64,000 bases of DNA from Bradyrhizobium lupini (GTDB taxonomy: Bacteria > Pseudomonadota > Alphaproteobacteria > Rhizobiales > Xanthobacteraceae). The notes below the pieces were generated by a model. That model was not told where the DNA came from, did not search any database, and saw only the letters and a list, made by a program, of their open reading frames with translations. The stretch covers positions 2,604,001 to 2,668,000 of the forward strand of contig NZ_CP162553.1 of NCBI RefSeq assembly GCF_040939785.1. Direction: 5' to 3'. The position numbers were made by a program, and so were the translations under genes. Positions 18,538 through 28,042 of this stretch are shown piece by piece; the stretch's first letter is position 1, and every line of letters starts with the position of its first letter.

Positions 18538-19377
18538 TTAGCAAAAGGAGTTGGGCAGGTTTCGAAAGTTTGGAGCGCTGCCGCCCTCCGCGGCGGCAGC
18601 GCTCGGCTCGGAGTTTCCATCCGCCGCGACTGCGGACAGACCTTCCTTTCTCGGCTGTTCTTCTGCCGCGCGCTGTGACGCGCCGCCATGAGCTTCACTG
18701 GCAGATCGACTGCCCTTGCCCAGCCGATCGATCGTCTCCCGGATCAATGGCTGACCGAGCCGTACCCGCCGTTCGACCTGCTCCGCCAATACCTTGAAGC
18801 GTTGCTGCCCGAGCAGGCACGCCTCCCGCTGCCCGGATGGCAGTATGGGCGGCGTCACGGTGAGGTGATAGCGCGCATGCAGGGCTACGGTCTCGGCGAT
18901 GATCGCGATCTCGTGCTCCAGCCTGGCCATCTGGTTACTTATCCGGTCCAGAGCCTCATGAACGCGCCCCTCGATGGGCGGTGCAGGACTCAGGAATCGT
19001 TCAAGCGCCGTCTCGACGACCATGCTCTTGCCGAGCCCCGGGCGTTCGGTCGCAACTTCAAGCCGCTGAAACATGCTCTCGGAGAGCTGAACGGTAACCT
19101 TCTTGGTTCGCGCTCCTTCGTTCGGGCTCGGCTGCGCATCGCTTTCGGCTTGATTCACAATCGAGTTGGGCTGGCCTCCAAGCTCTCCATCGACTTGCAC
19201 TGCTTGTTCACTCCCAATTTGCGGCCGCGACCTGCCCGCGCACCGCGGCACGCGCGGCGTCGATTTCGGAATCGAAACGGCTGAATCGCCCCCAGCGATG
19301 ATGGACTTGACACAAGGGCCAAATCCAAACGTCACTTCAACCGCACCGACATCTGCGTCGCAGTCTGGCGTAGCCAA
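18538..19377 (-). CDS. ribbon-helix-helix-like protein, long form
   Basis: The central part (about residues 92-150: KKVTVQLSESMFQRLEVATE, then SMVVETALERFLSP and a heptad-like LDRISNQMARLEHEIAIIAE) matches the organisation of the CopG-like protein just upstream at 19590-20012. It looks like a diverged paralogue with an unrelated, low-complexity N-terminus and an Ala/Ser-rich tail. The first 80 or so residues may not be translated, and the true start may be closer to the domain. It may bind DNA and regulate the adjacent transporter or trb genes. It overlaps no neighbour if the MFS gene starts at 18521. Confidence 0.6.
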   Translation of the reverse strand: MATPDCDADVGAVEVTFGFGPCVKSIIAGGDSAVSIPKSTPRVPRCAGRSRPQIGSEQAVQVDGELGGQPNSIVNQAESDAQPSPNEGARTKKVTVQLSESMFQRLEVATERPGLGKSMVVETALERFLSPAPPIEGRVHEALDRISNQMARLEHEIAIIAETVALHARYHLTVTPPILPSGQREACLLGQQRFKVLAEQVERRVRLGQPLIRETIDRLGKGSRSASEAHGGASQRAAEEQPRKEGLSAVAADGNSEPSAAAAEGGSAPNFRNLPNSFC

Positions 19378-19589
19378 AGAAAGACAAGGCGGTCTCAGAA
19401 GAGCGGGATTTGTAAGCCTGTGTCATTCGCGGGCAGCCAACGACCTGTTGCAGCGGGGCCAGGCGCCTTGAGTGACGAGCCCATCGCTTGTTGCTTCGTG
19501 GCGTACTGCCGACCTGCAGTCTGGTTATCTGATTCAGCGCCGCACCCATCGCCAGGAGCTGCCAGGGCGCATTGGGGCGCGCGTACTGA

Positions 19590-20012
19590 TTACTCGGGCT
19601 TCTCAGAGGCCTGCATGTCGATGCTCACCTCTTTCAGGACGGTGGATCCGCTTGCAAGCCGCCGTCCGAGCGCCTCAACAAAGCGATCGTAACGTTCCGC
19701 GCCCTTGGCGCGCGCGGCGGGCGTCGAATGTTCGGGGAGCGCCGGCGTTGAGGTCAGCCAGAAACGGATGAAGAGCGCGACGGTCTCGAGCGTGACGCCA
19801 TCATTGCGCTCGAGGCGCTCAAGCAGGCGCGCGATCCGGTCCAGCCGCTTGGCGATCGCCGCCTCGCGGCGGTCGGAGTCATCGGGAGAAAGAAAGGCGG
19901 CAATCGCTGCCTCGGCGACCAGGGACTTGGGCTGACCCCGGCGTTGTGCGAAGGCCTCGATGGTTTTGAAGGTTTCCGGATCGAGATAGATGCTAAGCTG
20001 AGTCTTTTTCAC
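19590..20012 (-). CDS. CopG-type ribbon-helix-helix regulator next to traG
   Basis: This 140-residue protein begins MKKTQLSIYLDPETFKTIEA, the beta strand and first helix of a ribbon-helix-helix domain. A helix LVAEAAIAAFL and a coiled-coil RLDRIARLLERLERND follow. It lies 9 bp after traG and is the gene normally found between traG and trbB on these elements, where it probably acts as an autoregulator of the transfer operon. The 212 bp between it and the longer paralogue contain no gene. Confidence 0.88.
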   Translation of the reverse strand: MKKTQLSIYLDPETFKTIEAFAQRRGQPKSLVAEAAIAAFLSPDDSDRREAAIAKRLDRIARLLERLERNDGVTLETVALFIRFWLTSTPALPEHSTPAARAKGAERYDRFVEALGRRLASGSTVLKEVSIDMQASEKPE

Positions 20013-20021
20013 GCTGCCCGC

Positions 20022-21998
20022 TCACAGATCCATCCCATCGTCCGCGTCGAGGCTGACGGTCCGCGCAACACCCTGCATCGAGCGACTTAGAGCTTGTGCC
20101 TGGACGGCATCGGCATCACCCTCATCGAGGTCGGTGTCGAACTCGTGTTCGCCGAGCGGCGCCTTGACCTCGATCTCCTCATGTTCCGGCAATTCCGGCT
20201 CGCGACGCAAACCACCGTTCGCCTCGTCACTCCTGCGCTTGCGTCTGGTCAGTAGCTCGACTGATGGCGGAATTGGGGCGCCGGCTGACCAGTCGTCCGG
20301 TCCTGCGGACATGGTACGCGGATCGAAGCGGGCTGGCTTCAGCACACGTCGCTGGAACTGCGGATCCTCATAGTAGCGGGCTTTCGTAGCGCGCACCGGG
20401 TGCACCCCGGAGATCATCACGATTGCCTCTTTAGGCGAGAGTTGCATGATCTCGCCTGGCGTCAGCAGCGGCCGCGAGGTCTCCTGACGGCTCACCATCA
20501 GGTGTCCGAGCCAGGGGCTCAAACGGTGACCGGCATAGTTCTTCATTGCACGCAACTCGGTCGCAGTTCCGAGTGCGTCGGATACGCGCTTGGCGGTACG
20601 CTCATCATTGGTCGAGAAGGCGATCCGGACGTGGCAATTGTCGAGGATGGCATGGTTCGGCCCATAGGCGCGTTCGAGCTGATTGAGGCTCTGGGTGATC
20701 AGAAAGCTGCGGATGCCATAGCCTGCCATGAACGCGAGCTGGCTCTCGAAGAAGTCGAGCCGGCCGAGCGCTGCAAATTCATCGAGCATCAGAAGGAGTT
20801 TTTGCCGGCGCCGGTCTGGATCCAGGCTTTCGGTCAACCGCCGGCCGATCTGGTTGAGCATGAGCCGCATCAAGGGTTTGGTGCGGACGATGTCGGATGG
20901 AGGCACCACGAGATAGAGTGAGACGGGCTCGGCGCCGTCGACGAGGTCGCGGATGCGCCAATTGCTTCGCGCGGTGATCTTGGCAACCACCGGATCGCGA
21001 TAGAGCCCCAGGAAGCTCATCGCGGTTGAGAGCACGCCGGAGCGCTCGTTCTCGCTCTTGTTGAGAAGCTCGCGCGCAGCCGAAGCGACAACGGGATGAA
21101 CGCTACCTCCAAGATGCGGGGTTGCGAGCATTGCGGTGAGTGTAGCGTCGATCGGGCGGGAGGGATCGGACAGGAAATTGGCGACGCCTGCGAGGGTCTT
21201 GTCAGCTTCGGCGTACAGGACATGGAGGATTGCGCCGACAAGGAGAGAGTGGCTGGTCTTTTCCCAGTGGTTGCGGCGTTCGAGTGCCCCTTCCGGGTCG
21301 ACAAGGATATCGGCGATATTTTGGGCATCTCGCACCTCGCAATCACCACGACGGATCTCGAGAAGCGGGTTGTAGGCGGCGCTGGCCGGATTGGTCGGGT
21401 CGAATAAGAGCACTGGCCCAAATCGCGCGCGCCAGCCGGATGTCAGCTGGAAGTTCTCGCCCTTGATGTCATGAACGATCGTGGAAGCCGGCCAGGTCAA
21501 AAGAGTCGGTATGACGAGGCCAACGCCCTTGCCCGAGCGCGTGGGAGCAAAGCAGAGCACGTGCTCAGGCCCGTCATGCCGCAGATAATGGCCCTCAAGC
21601 CGGCCGAGCACGATGCCGTCAGATCCCAAGAGACCCGCCCGCCTGACCTCGCGCGCATCCGCCCAGCGTGCCGAGCCATAGGTGGTGACGTCCCTCGCCT
21701 CTTGCGCCCGCAGGACGGAGAGCATCATCGCTAGCGCAATTGCTGCGATGCCACCGCTCGCGGCAATGGCGCCGCCCTCCAGGAAGATCAATGGTGCGTA
21801 AGCGTCGAATTTGAACCACCAAGCGAAGAAGGCCGCCGGCTGGTAAATCGGCCAATGCCCAATCCTGAACCAGGCTGGTCCAAGCTGCGGTTGGAAGGCG
21901 AGCCGCCATGCCGTCCATTCGGTAGCCGCCCAAAGAAAGGCGAGTACGACGAGACAAACCAGGATGACCTGATGCCATATGATCTTTGTTGCGGACAT
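20022..21998 (-). CDS. traG: TraG, conjugative coupling protein (VirD4 type)
   Basis: TraG is the hexameric inner-membrane ATPase that recruits the relaxosome to the T4SS. The start MSATKIIWHQVILV at 21998 gives 658 residues; an in-frame ATG 21 bp earlier is possible. Membrane segments lie near residues 8-28 and 60-90. Walker A is APTRSGKGVGLVIPTLL, Walker B is LLLMLDEFAALGRL, and the NTPase-domain block ITQSLNQLERAYG is typical. The C-terminal 80 residues are acidic, as in other T4CPs that bind relaxase. The frame is intact. Confidence 0.96.
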   Translation of the reverse strand: MSATKIIWHQVILVCLVVLAFLWAATEWTAWRLAFQPQLGPAWFRIGHWPIYQPAAFFAWWFKFDAYAPLIFLEGGAIAASGGIAAIALAMMLSVLRAQEARDVTTYGSARWADAREVRRAGLLGSDGIVLGRLEGHYLRHDGPEHVLCFAPTRSGKGVGLVIPTLLTWPASTIVHDIKGENFQLTSGWRARFGPVLLFDPTNPASAAYNPLLEIRRGDCEVRDAQNIADILVDPEGALERRNHWEKTSHSLLVGAILHVLYAEADKTLAGVANFLSDPSRPIDATLTAMLATPHLGGSVHPVVASAARELLNKSENERSGVLSTAMSFLGLYRDPVVAKITARSNWRIRDLVDGAEPVSLYLVVPPSDIVRTKPLMRLMLNQIGRRLTESLDPDRRRQKLLLMLDEFAALGRLDFFESQLAFMAGYGIRSFLITQSLNQLERAYGPNHAILDNCHVRIAFSTNDERTAKRVSDALGTATELRAMKNYAGHRLSPWLGHLMVSRQETSRPLLTPGEIMQLSPKEAIVMISGVHPVRATKARYYEDPQFQRRVLKPARFDPRTMSAGPDDWSAGAPIPPSVELLTRRKRRSDEANGGLRREPELPEHEEIEVKAPLGEHEFDTDLDEGDADAVQAQALSRSMQGVARTVSLDADDGMDL

Positions 21999-22580
21999 GG
22001 ATTGGAGATGTGGAGGCATTCATGGGGCGCGCACAAGCGGTGGCGCCCGTGAATCGTACTCGCGCGCGTCATGGCGCAGAAATCAGCGGGTCAGGCGAAC
22101 GGTCGCATTCGTGAATGAAGATCCCCAACGGTCCGGAACATACCGGTGATATTAGCCACAACATACAATGATCCATGTCGCGCTCCGAAAACGACTGAAA
22201 GAGCCGGCGATTATCCCATCGTTGCGTGACCGTCGCGGCTACGGCGTCAGACGTTACCCAACGTTTGCTCGATATGGCGGATTCGCCCTTGCTCCGATCA
22301 ATTGGTGCTGGTGGCGTTCTCTTTCGGAAGTTGTCGTGCTCGACACGAGCGACTTGGCGAGCTGTCGACTATGCCCAAGGTCGGGCCAGGATGCTTCCCC
22401 GCAGAGAGGGCACAGAAATAAGTTTAGTCATTAAAAGAACGCAGCGTTCATCTCATCAGCCGGGGCCTAACGACGCTTTTTGGCCCGATATGCCATTGAT
22501 GCGCAGAAATCCCGCTAGCGACATCGAATATCGTACGGCGCGCACGGGTTTGCGCAGCAAGCAAAGTCGCGCCGAGGGCG
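21999..22580. other. divergent intergenic region, traG / deacetylase
   Basis: This 580-bp stretch separates divergently transcribed traG and the deacetylase gene and must hold both promoters. A plus-strand open frame across 22226-22663 has no recognisable content and I treat it as chance. No terminator or strong palindrome stood out. Confidence 0.4.
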
Positions 22581-23390
22581 ATGGCAAACAGGCGTTTGAA
22601 CAGATTGGCATCATGGCTTGCCGGCCCTGCGGCCGTGGTGTTTGCCTGCAATGGCATCGCTAGCGCAGCCGACTGCCTGCGGCAGGACGCATTGGGAACG
22701 TCGCGCGTACTTGCTGTCGATCCGAAGGCCTATCCGCGCGTGGGATCGAATGAGTTTCCGAAAACCCTTCCTATGGCAGATCACGAGGTCGTCCTCACCT
22801 TCGATGATGGTCCGAGGCCGCCGAACACACAAAAGGTGCTGGAAGCGCTCGCGCAGGAATGCGTGCGGGCCACCTTCTTCCTTGTCGGCAGATCCTCGGC
22901 AGAATTTCCCGAGCTCGTCCGCCGCATCGCCTCACAGGGCCACAGCATTGCGCACCATAGCTGGTCGCACCAGATGATGTCCAAGATGCCGTTCGAGCAG
23001 GCAATGGACGATATCCATCGCGGCATTGCGGCTGATGAGCTCGCACTCGAGGGCGTGTCGACCAACGTCCCTTCGACGCCATTCTTCCGCTTTCCCCATT
23101 TCGACTCGTCGCCTGCAATGCTGGACGCGTTGCAGTCGCGCGGGATCGTCGTGTTCGGAACCGACCTTTGGGCGAACGATTGGGAAGACATTAGCCCAGA
23201 CCAAGAGCTCATGAACGTGATCGCGCAGCTAGAGAGCACGAGAAAGGGCATCATCCTCCTGCACGATGCCCAAGCCCGCACTGCCGCGATGATGCCGGCG
23301 TTGCTGCGATATCTGCACAAGAACGGTTATCGAGTCGTGCATTTGGTATCGGCTGCCCAGGCCGAGAAGAAGGCTGAGACGCGCCATTAG
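22581..23390 (+). CDS. secreted polysaccharide deacetylase (NodB/CE4 fold)
   Basis: This 269-residue protein has a signal peptide (about 1-29, ending ASAAD) and a NodB homology domain from about 68. Metal and catalytic residues are visible: TFDDGP (Asp75, Asp76) and HHSWSH with the His126-x3-His130 pair. A C-terminal ILLHD supplies the motif 4/5 His-Asp. It should remove acetyl groups from peptidoglycan, chitin-like oligomers or exopolysaccharide in the periplasm or outside. It is not canonical NodB, which is cytoplasmic and shorter. It stands alone, on the opposite strand to the conjugation genes on either side, so it is likely cargo. Confidence 0.9.
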   Translation: MANRRLNRLASWLAGPAAVVFACNGIASAADCLRQDALGTSRVLAVDPKAYPRVGSNEFPKTLPMADHEVVLTFDDGPRPPNTQKVLEALAQECVRATFFLVGRSSAEFPELVRRIASQGHSIAHHSWSHQMMSKMPFEQAMDDIHRGIAADELALEGVSTNVPSTPFFRFPHFDSSPAMLDALQSRGIVVFGTDLWANDWEDISPDQELMNVIAQLESTRKGIILLHDAQARTAAMMPALLRYLHKNGYRVVHLVSAAQAEKKAETRH

Positions 23391-23878
23391 CATGCGCCTT
23401 TTCGACATCACCTGTGGCAGCTTCCTGATGATGTCCCTTTTGAGTTCGCTGCAGGCTGGTGATGGCCGAGAGTGGAAGCTGCTCGATTTCCGATCCTAAG
23501 GGGGATTCGAATCTCAATTGGTGCAATGCATGCTGAGTTGACAGCTAGATCCTGCGTCCGAATGGCAATATCCGTTGCATTCTAGCTGGTGGGCTGATGT
23601 CGGCGTGTACAAGGGTTGGCCTAAGGTCGTCGGCCTACATTCCACTGTTACGACTTGATGAAGCCAACCGCCTCAACATTGAACGGGTAGGATGGTCTCA
23701 AAACCTCATGAACTCTGCCAGCTCTCGTTGAGAAATGGAGATCCAGTCGTCACGCCGGACCCTCAAGATTGCCCCTTTGACGCGAACAGGGTTCGGGTTG
23801 AATAGGAACGATGTGCGGCTCAATGATAGCCCGTCGTGCCCAGCAACTGCCGGCGGCCCCAAAGCAGAAATCGACGGG
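23391..23878. other. intergenic region next to the relaxase gene
   Basis: There are 488 bp between the deacetylase gene and the 3' end of the relaxase gene. No gene is supported. An origin of transfer could lie here or upstream of the relaxase, but I cannot identify a nick site or clear inverted repeats, so none is claimed. Confidence 0.35.
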
Positions 23879-25607
23879 TCAGAGCGCGAGCCCCCGTTTG
23901 CGTCCAAAGCTCCACTCGACATTGGCCGGTCCCGCGATGCCGCTTACTTGTTTTCCCAGTTGGTGCTCAAGTGAAGGCGTCCACGGCACGAGCTGGAAAC
24001 CAAGCCCATTGTCGATCATGGCGAAACGCCCAGAGGCCAACGATAGGCGCCGGCGATAGACCCCCCGAAATCTGCTCACCTGCCTCAGTGGGCAAATGCG
24101 CAAGCCCTGATTCCTCGGCCAGACGTCGTCCGACGGCTGCCAACTCACGGCGGCGAAGGGTCTCGACCAGGTTACGACCGAGCGTGACCTTTTCGCCGTT
24201 ACGGCGGGCGAGTCCCTGCTCTGCCAGGACGTCGATCCGCCGCTCGAGCGCGGTCCGCACCTCGGCGCCAAAGCCAGCGCGTGAGAGATCGGTAGGCTCG
24301 CGTGCCACAAGCTGTCGGTCGAGCCAGGTCGCTCCCTCCGCCGAGACCTGCTGCTCCAGCGCCACGTCCGAGCGCACAGCGAGCGCGATCCGTGCTCGAC
24401 CGCGCGCATCGTCAAAGCGCCGGACCTCCACAATGGCGCCGATCGGCCCGTTGCCAGCCGACTCGATATCGGGGAGTTTCAGGTGATGCACGCGCCCGTC
24501 GATCCCGTCGATGATGGCAAACGCCGTGCCCTTGAGCTCGTCGTCGAGCCCACGCGCCATAAGACGCCCGATGACCGGTTCGCCATGGCGTTCGCCTTCG
24601 AGTGCCCAGGACGAGGGCGCGCGTGCCGTGCCCTCTTTCGCGATTGTATTGTGCAGCCGCTTGATGATGTCGCCGCGCTCACCGAGCGCACGCAGCCGCG
24701 GCTGGGCGTCTGCGGCCAATACCCACTGCGCAGGACCGGCGGGCGCGGCTACGCCGAGCCGCTCGAGTGTCCGCATCCGCCCAATGCGAATCTCCCCTAA
24801 CGGGTCGTCCCCGGCAATCCCGTCCGGCCTCAGATCGATCACCCCGTCCGCCGCACCCGCTTCCCGGGCAAGCGCCCGGTCGAGCCTGGTCCAGCGTTCT
24901 GCCGTCACCTCCGCTTCAAGGGCGTGGCGGATCTCGAGCTCCGATCGCGGGCCAAGCTCGCGCGTGACGAGATCGCCGGCCCGGGCGCGCAAGCCTGTCG
25001 AGATATAGTCACGGCTGATGACGAGGTCATTTCCGTCATCCACGCGGCCGCGCACCAGGATGTGGACATGCGGGTGCTCGGTGTTCCAATGATCGACCGC
25101 AACCCAATCGAGCCGGGTGCCGAGGTCGCGCGAGGCCTGATCCATCAACTCCCGGGTAAAGATCCGCAAGTTCGCGAGCTCGCCAGCATCGTCGGGCGAG
25201 ACGATGAACCGAAAGTGATGCCGGTCGCCCTCGCAGCGCTCGGCGAACGCGCGGCCGTCGGCGTCATCGCCCGCGGCGTCAAAGAGCTTGCCCGGTGTCC
25301 CTTGGCGGGTGACCCCGTCGCGCTGGAGATAACCGATATGCGCGCGCAGCGCGCCCGGCGAACGCATTCGGCGCACGACCCGCGCCTTGACCATGGCGGA
25401 TCGCGCACGGTTGTTGAGGAGCCGCGTCGCGGCAAGGCTCGCCGCGCGACCGCGCCCAAACTTGCTGCCACGGCTGCGGCTGCCCCGCGAGAGACCGCCG
25501 GCCTTCTGAGCAGCCTTGAGCGCCTGCGCCAAGAACGGCTTTGTCCGAGGCGCGCGCGTCGAACGGATGCGGCCTGGGCGGATGCGGAAATCGTCGTGAC
25601 CGGTCAT
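23879..25607 (-). pseudogene. VirD2/DUF3363-type relaxase, frameshifted near the C-terminus
   Basis: This is the conjugative relaxase that would nick oriT and pilot the strand. The start MTGHDDFRIRPGRIRSTR at 25607 is standard for the family. The relaxase domain has the metal motif HPHVHILVRG, and an earlier Tyr in HIGYLQRDGV is a candidate catalytic residue. The DUF3363 region follows. At 24061-24066 a run of six G (minus strand) puts the frame off: as written it reads ISGGLSPAP and ends at 23967. With five G it reads ISGVYRRRLSLASGRFAMID and continues 60 residues to the conserved end FGRKRGLAL at 23879. The catalytic domain is unaffected. Confidence 0.9.
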
Positions 25608-25848
25608 CGTGCCGGCTGCAACCTGTCGAAAACCGAGCGACAACGGGGAGTTGCCGCAAATCGCAAGTTGCGTCGGCCATTCGCAATGTTTTCCGGATCA
25701 TTGAAATCGATGCAATTTCGCCCACAACCGACCGGCCGCACCTTGCGGCTTTTATCCTGCCCTCCCCGGTCGCTCACTCCCAGCTCTCTGCCGACCACTC
25801 TCAACGTTGCGACTGGCTTCGACATCATGCGACGAAATGCGATTGCGA

Positions 25849-26745
25849 TCATCGGGACCGCACCTCGTCTGATCGCCGCACAAACAGCCCCATCGCACGA
25901 GGGACGAGTGCAGTCGTACCCGCCTTAGGCGCTGCTTTCGACGAATTCGTTGTGCGGACGCCAGATGCCGAGTTGCCGTCAGGGAATAAGCTCTCGGACC
26001 GCTCAACAAGGACTGGCGCTTGCTGCCACGTGGCGAAGCGTCTGGCACCCGAACCACTACTGTTGCGCTGCTCAATACCGATCAATGGTGCAAGTCGAGC
26101 GATGTAGATCTGTGTTTCATCCGGAAGCGCTCGACCGGTGGCCAGATGCTCCTCGTACCGTCTTGGTCCAGCATTGTAGGCTGCAAGAAACCCTTCCGAT
26201 CCGAAACGATCGAGCATCTCGCGAAGGTATGCTGCCCCAGCCATAATATTGTCGTGAGGATCAAACGGATCGATACCGAGATCGTAACGAACGCTCAGCT
26301 CGACCCAGGTCGCGGGCATGATTTGCATTAACCCGAGCGCTCCGCGAGGTGATATGGAGTGCGCATTACCGCCGCTTTCGGCCTGCATGACAGTACGGAT
26401 CCAACGCGCCGGGACCGCGAACCGATGCGAGGCTTCGGTCACGAACGCGGCGTATGCACGGCCTGGAAGCAGGTTTGACGAGCGCGCAGCTTGTGCGCGC
26501 GGTCCAACCTCCGCTCTGCCGGCCGATGGTGCTCCGAACGTCAGCAGACTTGCCAAAAAGCAAGCAGCGCATTGAGATAGCAATGTGCGGACAGCTGCCA
26601 AGGACAGAGCTCTTCTCGGCCGGCCCTGAGGCGGCGCGAGATGGCGGCCGCGCCAGCCGTTTGCCGACAATTCGGCCGGGATGAAGGAATGACAGTGCGA
26701 TCGGTCGACTAGAGAGACCGCAATCCAGTGGAGCAATGCCGGCAT
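25849..26745 (-). CDS. lytic transglycosylase (SLT/VirB1 type)
   Basis: This is a periplasmic murein hydrolase that would open the peptidoglycan for the conjugation machine. The 298-residue protein has a long N-terminal extension with a signal segment near 52-78 and the SLT domain at about 98-225. The catalytic Glu is in MQAESGGNAHS (Glu123), followed by SPRGALGLMQIMPATW and AAYNAGPRRY. It starts 3 bp after the TraF-like peptidase gene, so the two are in one operon with DUF2840, a usual trio on these ICEs. The true start may be internal, because residues 1-50 look unlike a normal leader. Confidence 0.9.
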   Translation of the reverse strand: MPALLHWIAVSLVDRSHCHSFIPAELSANGWRGRHLAPPQGRPRRALSLAAVRTLLSQCAACFLASLLTFGAPSAGRAEVGPRAQAARSSNLLPGRAYAAFVTEASHRFAVPARWIRTVMQAESGGNAHSISPRGALGLMQIMPATWVELSVRYDLGIDPFDPHDNIMAGAAYLREMLDRFGSEGFLAAYNAGPRRYEEHLATGRALPDETQIYIARLAPLIGIEQRNSSGSGARRFATWQQAPVLVERSESLFPDGNSASGVRTTNSSKAAPKAGTTALVPRAMGLFVRRSDEVRSR

Positions 26746-26748
26746 TTG

Positions 26749-27255
26749 TCAGTCCTCCCTGGTCCACACCGATACCGCCTGCCCGATGACGGCCGATCTC
26801 GGGAGCGGTCCGAAATATCTGCCGTCAAAGGACACCGCCGACTGCCAGTTCATGAGGAAGACCTCGTCCTCAGCGACGACCCGGCAGCCCTGCCAGGCCG
26901 GCAATGGCCTGCCACGGCGATCGCGCTCGCGTGCCTGGCCCATTTCGATGCCGTCGACGACGATTGTGACTCCCGTTCTGCAGACGGTCTGTCCGGGCAA
27001 CGCCAGCACGCGCTTGAGCATCGGAAGGCCGCTTGGCAAATAGCCGTTGTAGTCGAGGAAGCTCGCAAGCGGCTCTGGTGCCCGAACGGCCACGAGCTCA
27101 GTGATGTGCAATCGTGCGGTCTCTTGCAAACGGTAGAGGCCGATCGGCACACTTTCGGAAGCGTTCCAGATGTACGACAATGAGGTGTCGTTGACCGGCC
27201 AAAGGACGAGCGTTGTGGCCCCACACATCGCAAGAATGATCCTGAGCCGCCCCAT
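26749..27255 (-). CDS. traF: TraF-like S26 signal peptidase
   Basis: This 168-residue inner-membrane serine protease of the TraF/LepB family would mature the TrbC pilin. The start MGRLRIILAMCG at 27255 overlaps the DUF2840 stop (TGATG); the open frame goes further upstream without similarity. The catalytic Ser is in SESVPIGLY (about Ser35) and the general-base Lys in MLKRVLALPGQ (about Lys81). The C-terminal block FDGRYFGPLPRSAVIGQA is conserved in the family. Confidence 0.9.
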   Translation of the reverse strand: MGRLRIILAMCGATTLVLWPVNDTSLSYIWNASESVPIGLYRLQETARLHITELVAVRAPEPLASFLDYNGYLPSGLPMLKRVLALPGQTVCRTGVTIVVDGIEMGQARERDRRGRPLPAWQGCRVVAEDEVFLMNWQSAVSFDGRYFGPLPRSAVIGQAVSVWTRED

Positions 27256-27719
27256 CAGAACACCATCCTGCGCCGGCGGAGCCACGCCTGGTGGCGCGCA
27301 CGCGTATAAGGTCGTGGCGTTTCGTTGACAGAAAGACGGTTGTGGACGTGATGCCAATACTCGGGCGCTGCATCGGCTGGATCGATGCCGAGTGACTCCA
27401 CGGCGTCGATCAACTGGAGAACGCGCTCGACCCTTCGCCAGCCAGCCAATCGCAGCAGGCTTTCGCCGCCGGGGCTGACCCAAGGCACGGTCGAATACCG
27501 CTGCCCCGGTGTGATCGAGCGCAGAATGTCGATGCGAGACAGGATGGTTCCGAAATCATTGGACGTCCAGCGCACGAACGCGAAGATGCTGCCGGGCACA
27601 AACGAGAGAATGCGCCGGTGATGGTCAATGATCTTTTCCGATGCAGGCTTGCCGAACCGGATTCGGTTCTCGATCCGCTTCTCGAGCCACAAGAGTTCAA
27701 CAGTTGTGAGGTCGCTCAC
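27255..27719 (-). CDS. DUF2840 protein
   Basis: This 154-residue ICE-conserved protein is of unknown function. The start is GTG 27719, 9 bp after GGAGCGG; it gives the usual family N-terminus V(M)SDLTTVELLWLEKRIENR. Other conserved blocks are SFVPGSIFAFVRWTSNDFGT and PEYWHHVHNRLSVNE. It is translationally coupled to the TraF-like gene and may assist pilin maturation or transfer, but nothing in the sequence shows a mechanism. Confidence 0.88.
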   Translation of the reverse strand: MSDLTTVELLWLEKRIENRIRFGKPASEKIIDHHRRILSFVPGSIFAFVRWTSNDFGTILSRIDILRSITPGQRYSTVPWVSPGGESLLRLAGWRRVERVLQLIDAVESLGIDPADAAPEYWHHVHNRLSVNETPRPYTRARHQAWLRRRRMVF

Positions 27720-28042
27720 CTGGCCGCTCCATAGTTGCGGGAGGAATTTTGGACATGCCAACGGGTACGCTGTCGCCAGCGCATCGACGTCAGAGCGGTG
27801 GTTTCGGCAGAACGGCCGTGATGAAGCGTCGATGATCGGCGTTGTCGAAGCGCCGCAGCGTTCCTGCTGCTGCCGAGAATCGCAGCCGAGTAGCTCCAAT
27901 TCGTTAGAAGGATGCCGAAGGATTCCAGGTTAGCCGGGATACTGACCGGTGCCCCATCGCCGGTCGCATTGCGACGATGATGCCTCGCGACGATTCGCGA
28001 ACGGAACGCGCGGTGCGTTCCGGCGGTCGGCAGCGGAGGCGC

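Noticed and set aside
22226..22663. 145-codon plus-strand frame upstream of the deacetylase
   Set aside because: It overlaps the deacetylase signal peptide in another frame and has no domain, ribosome site or natural composition.
22581..23390. Calling the deacetylase nodB
   Set aside because: It has a signal peptide, is longer than NodB, and no other nod gene or nod box is nearby.
23391..23878. Origin of transfer
   Set aside because: Position beside the relaxase is suggestive, but no nick-site sequence or inverted repeats could be identified.
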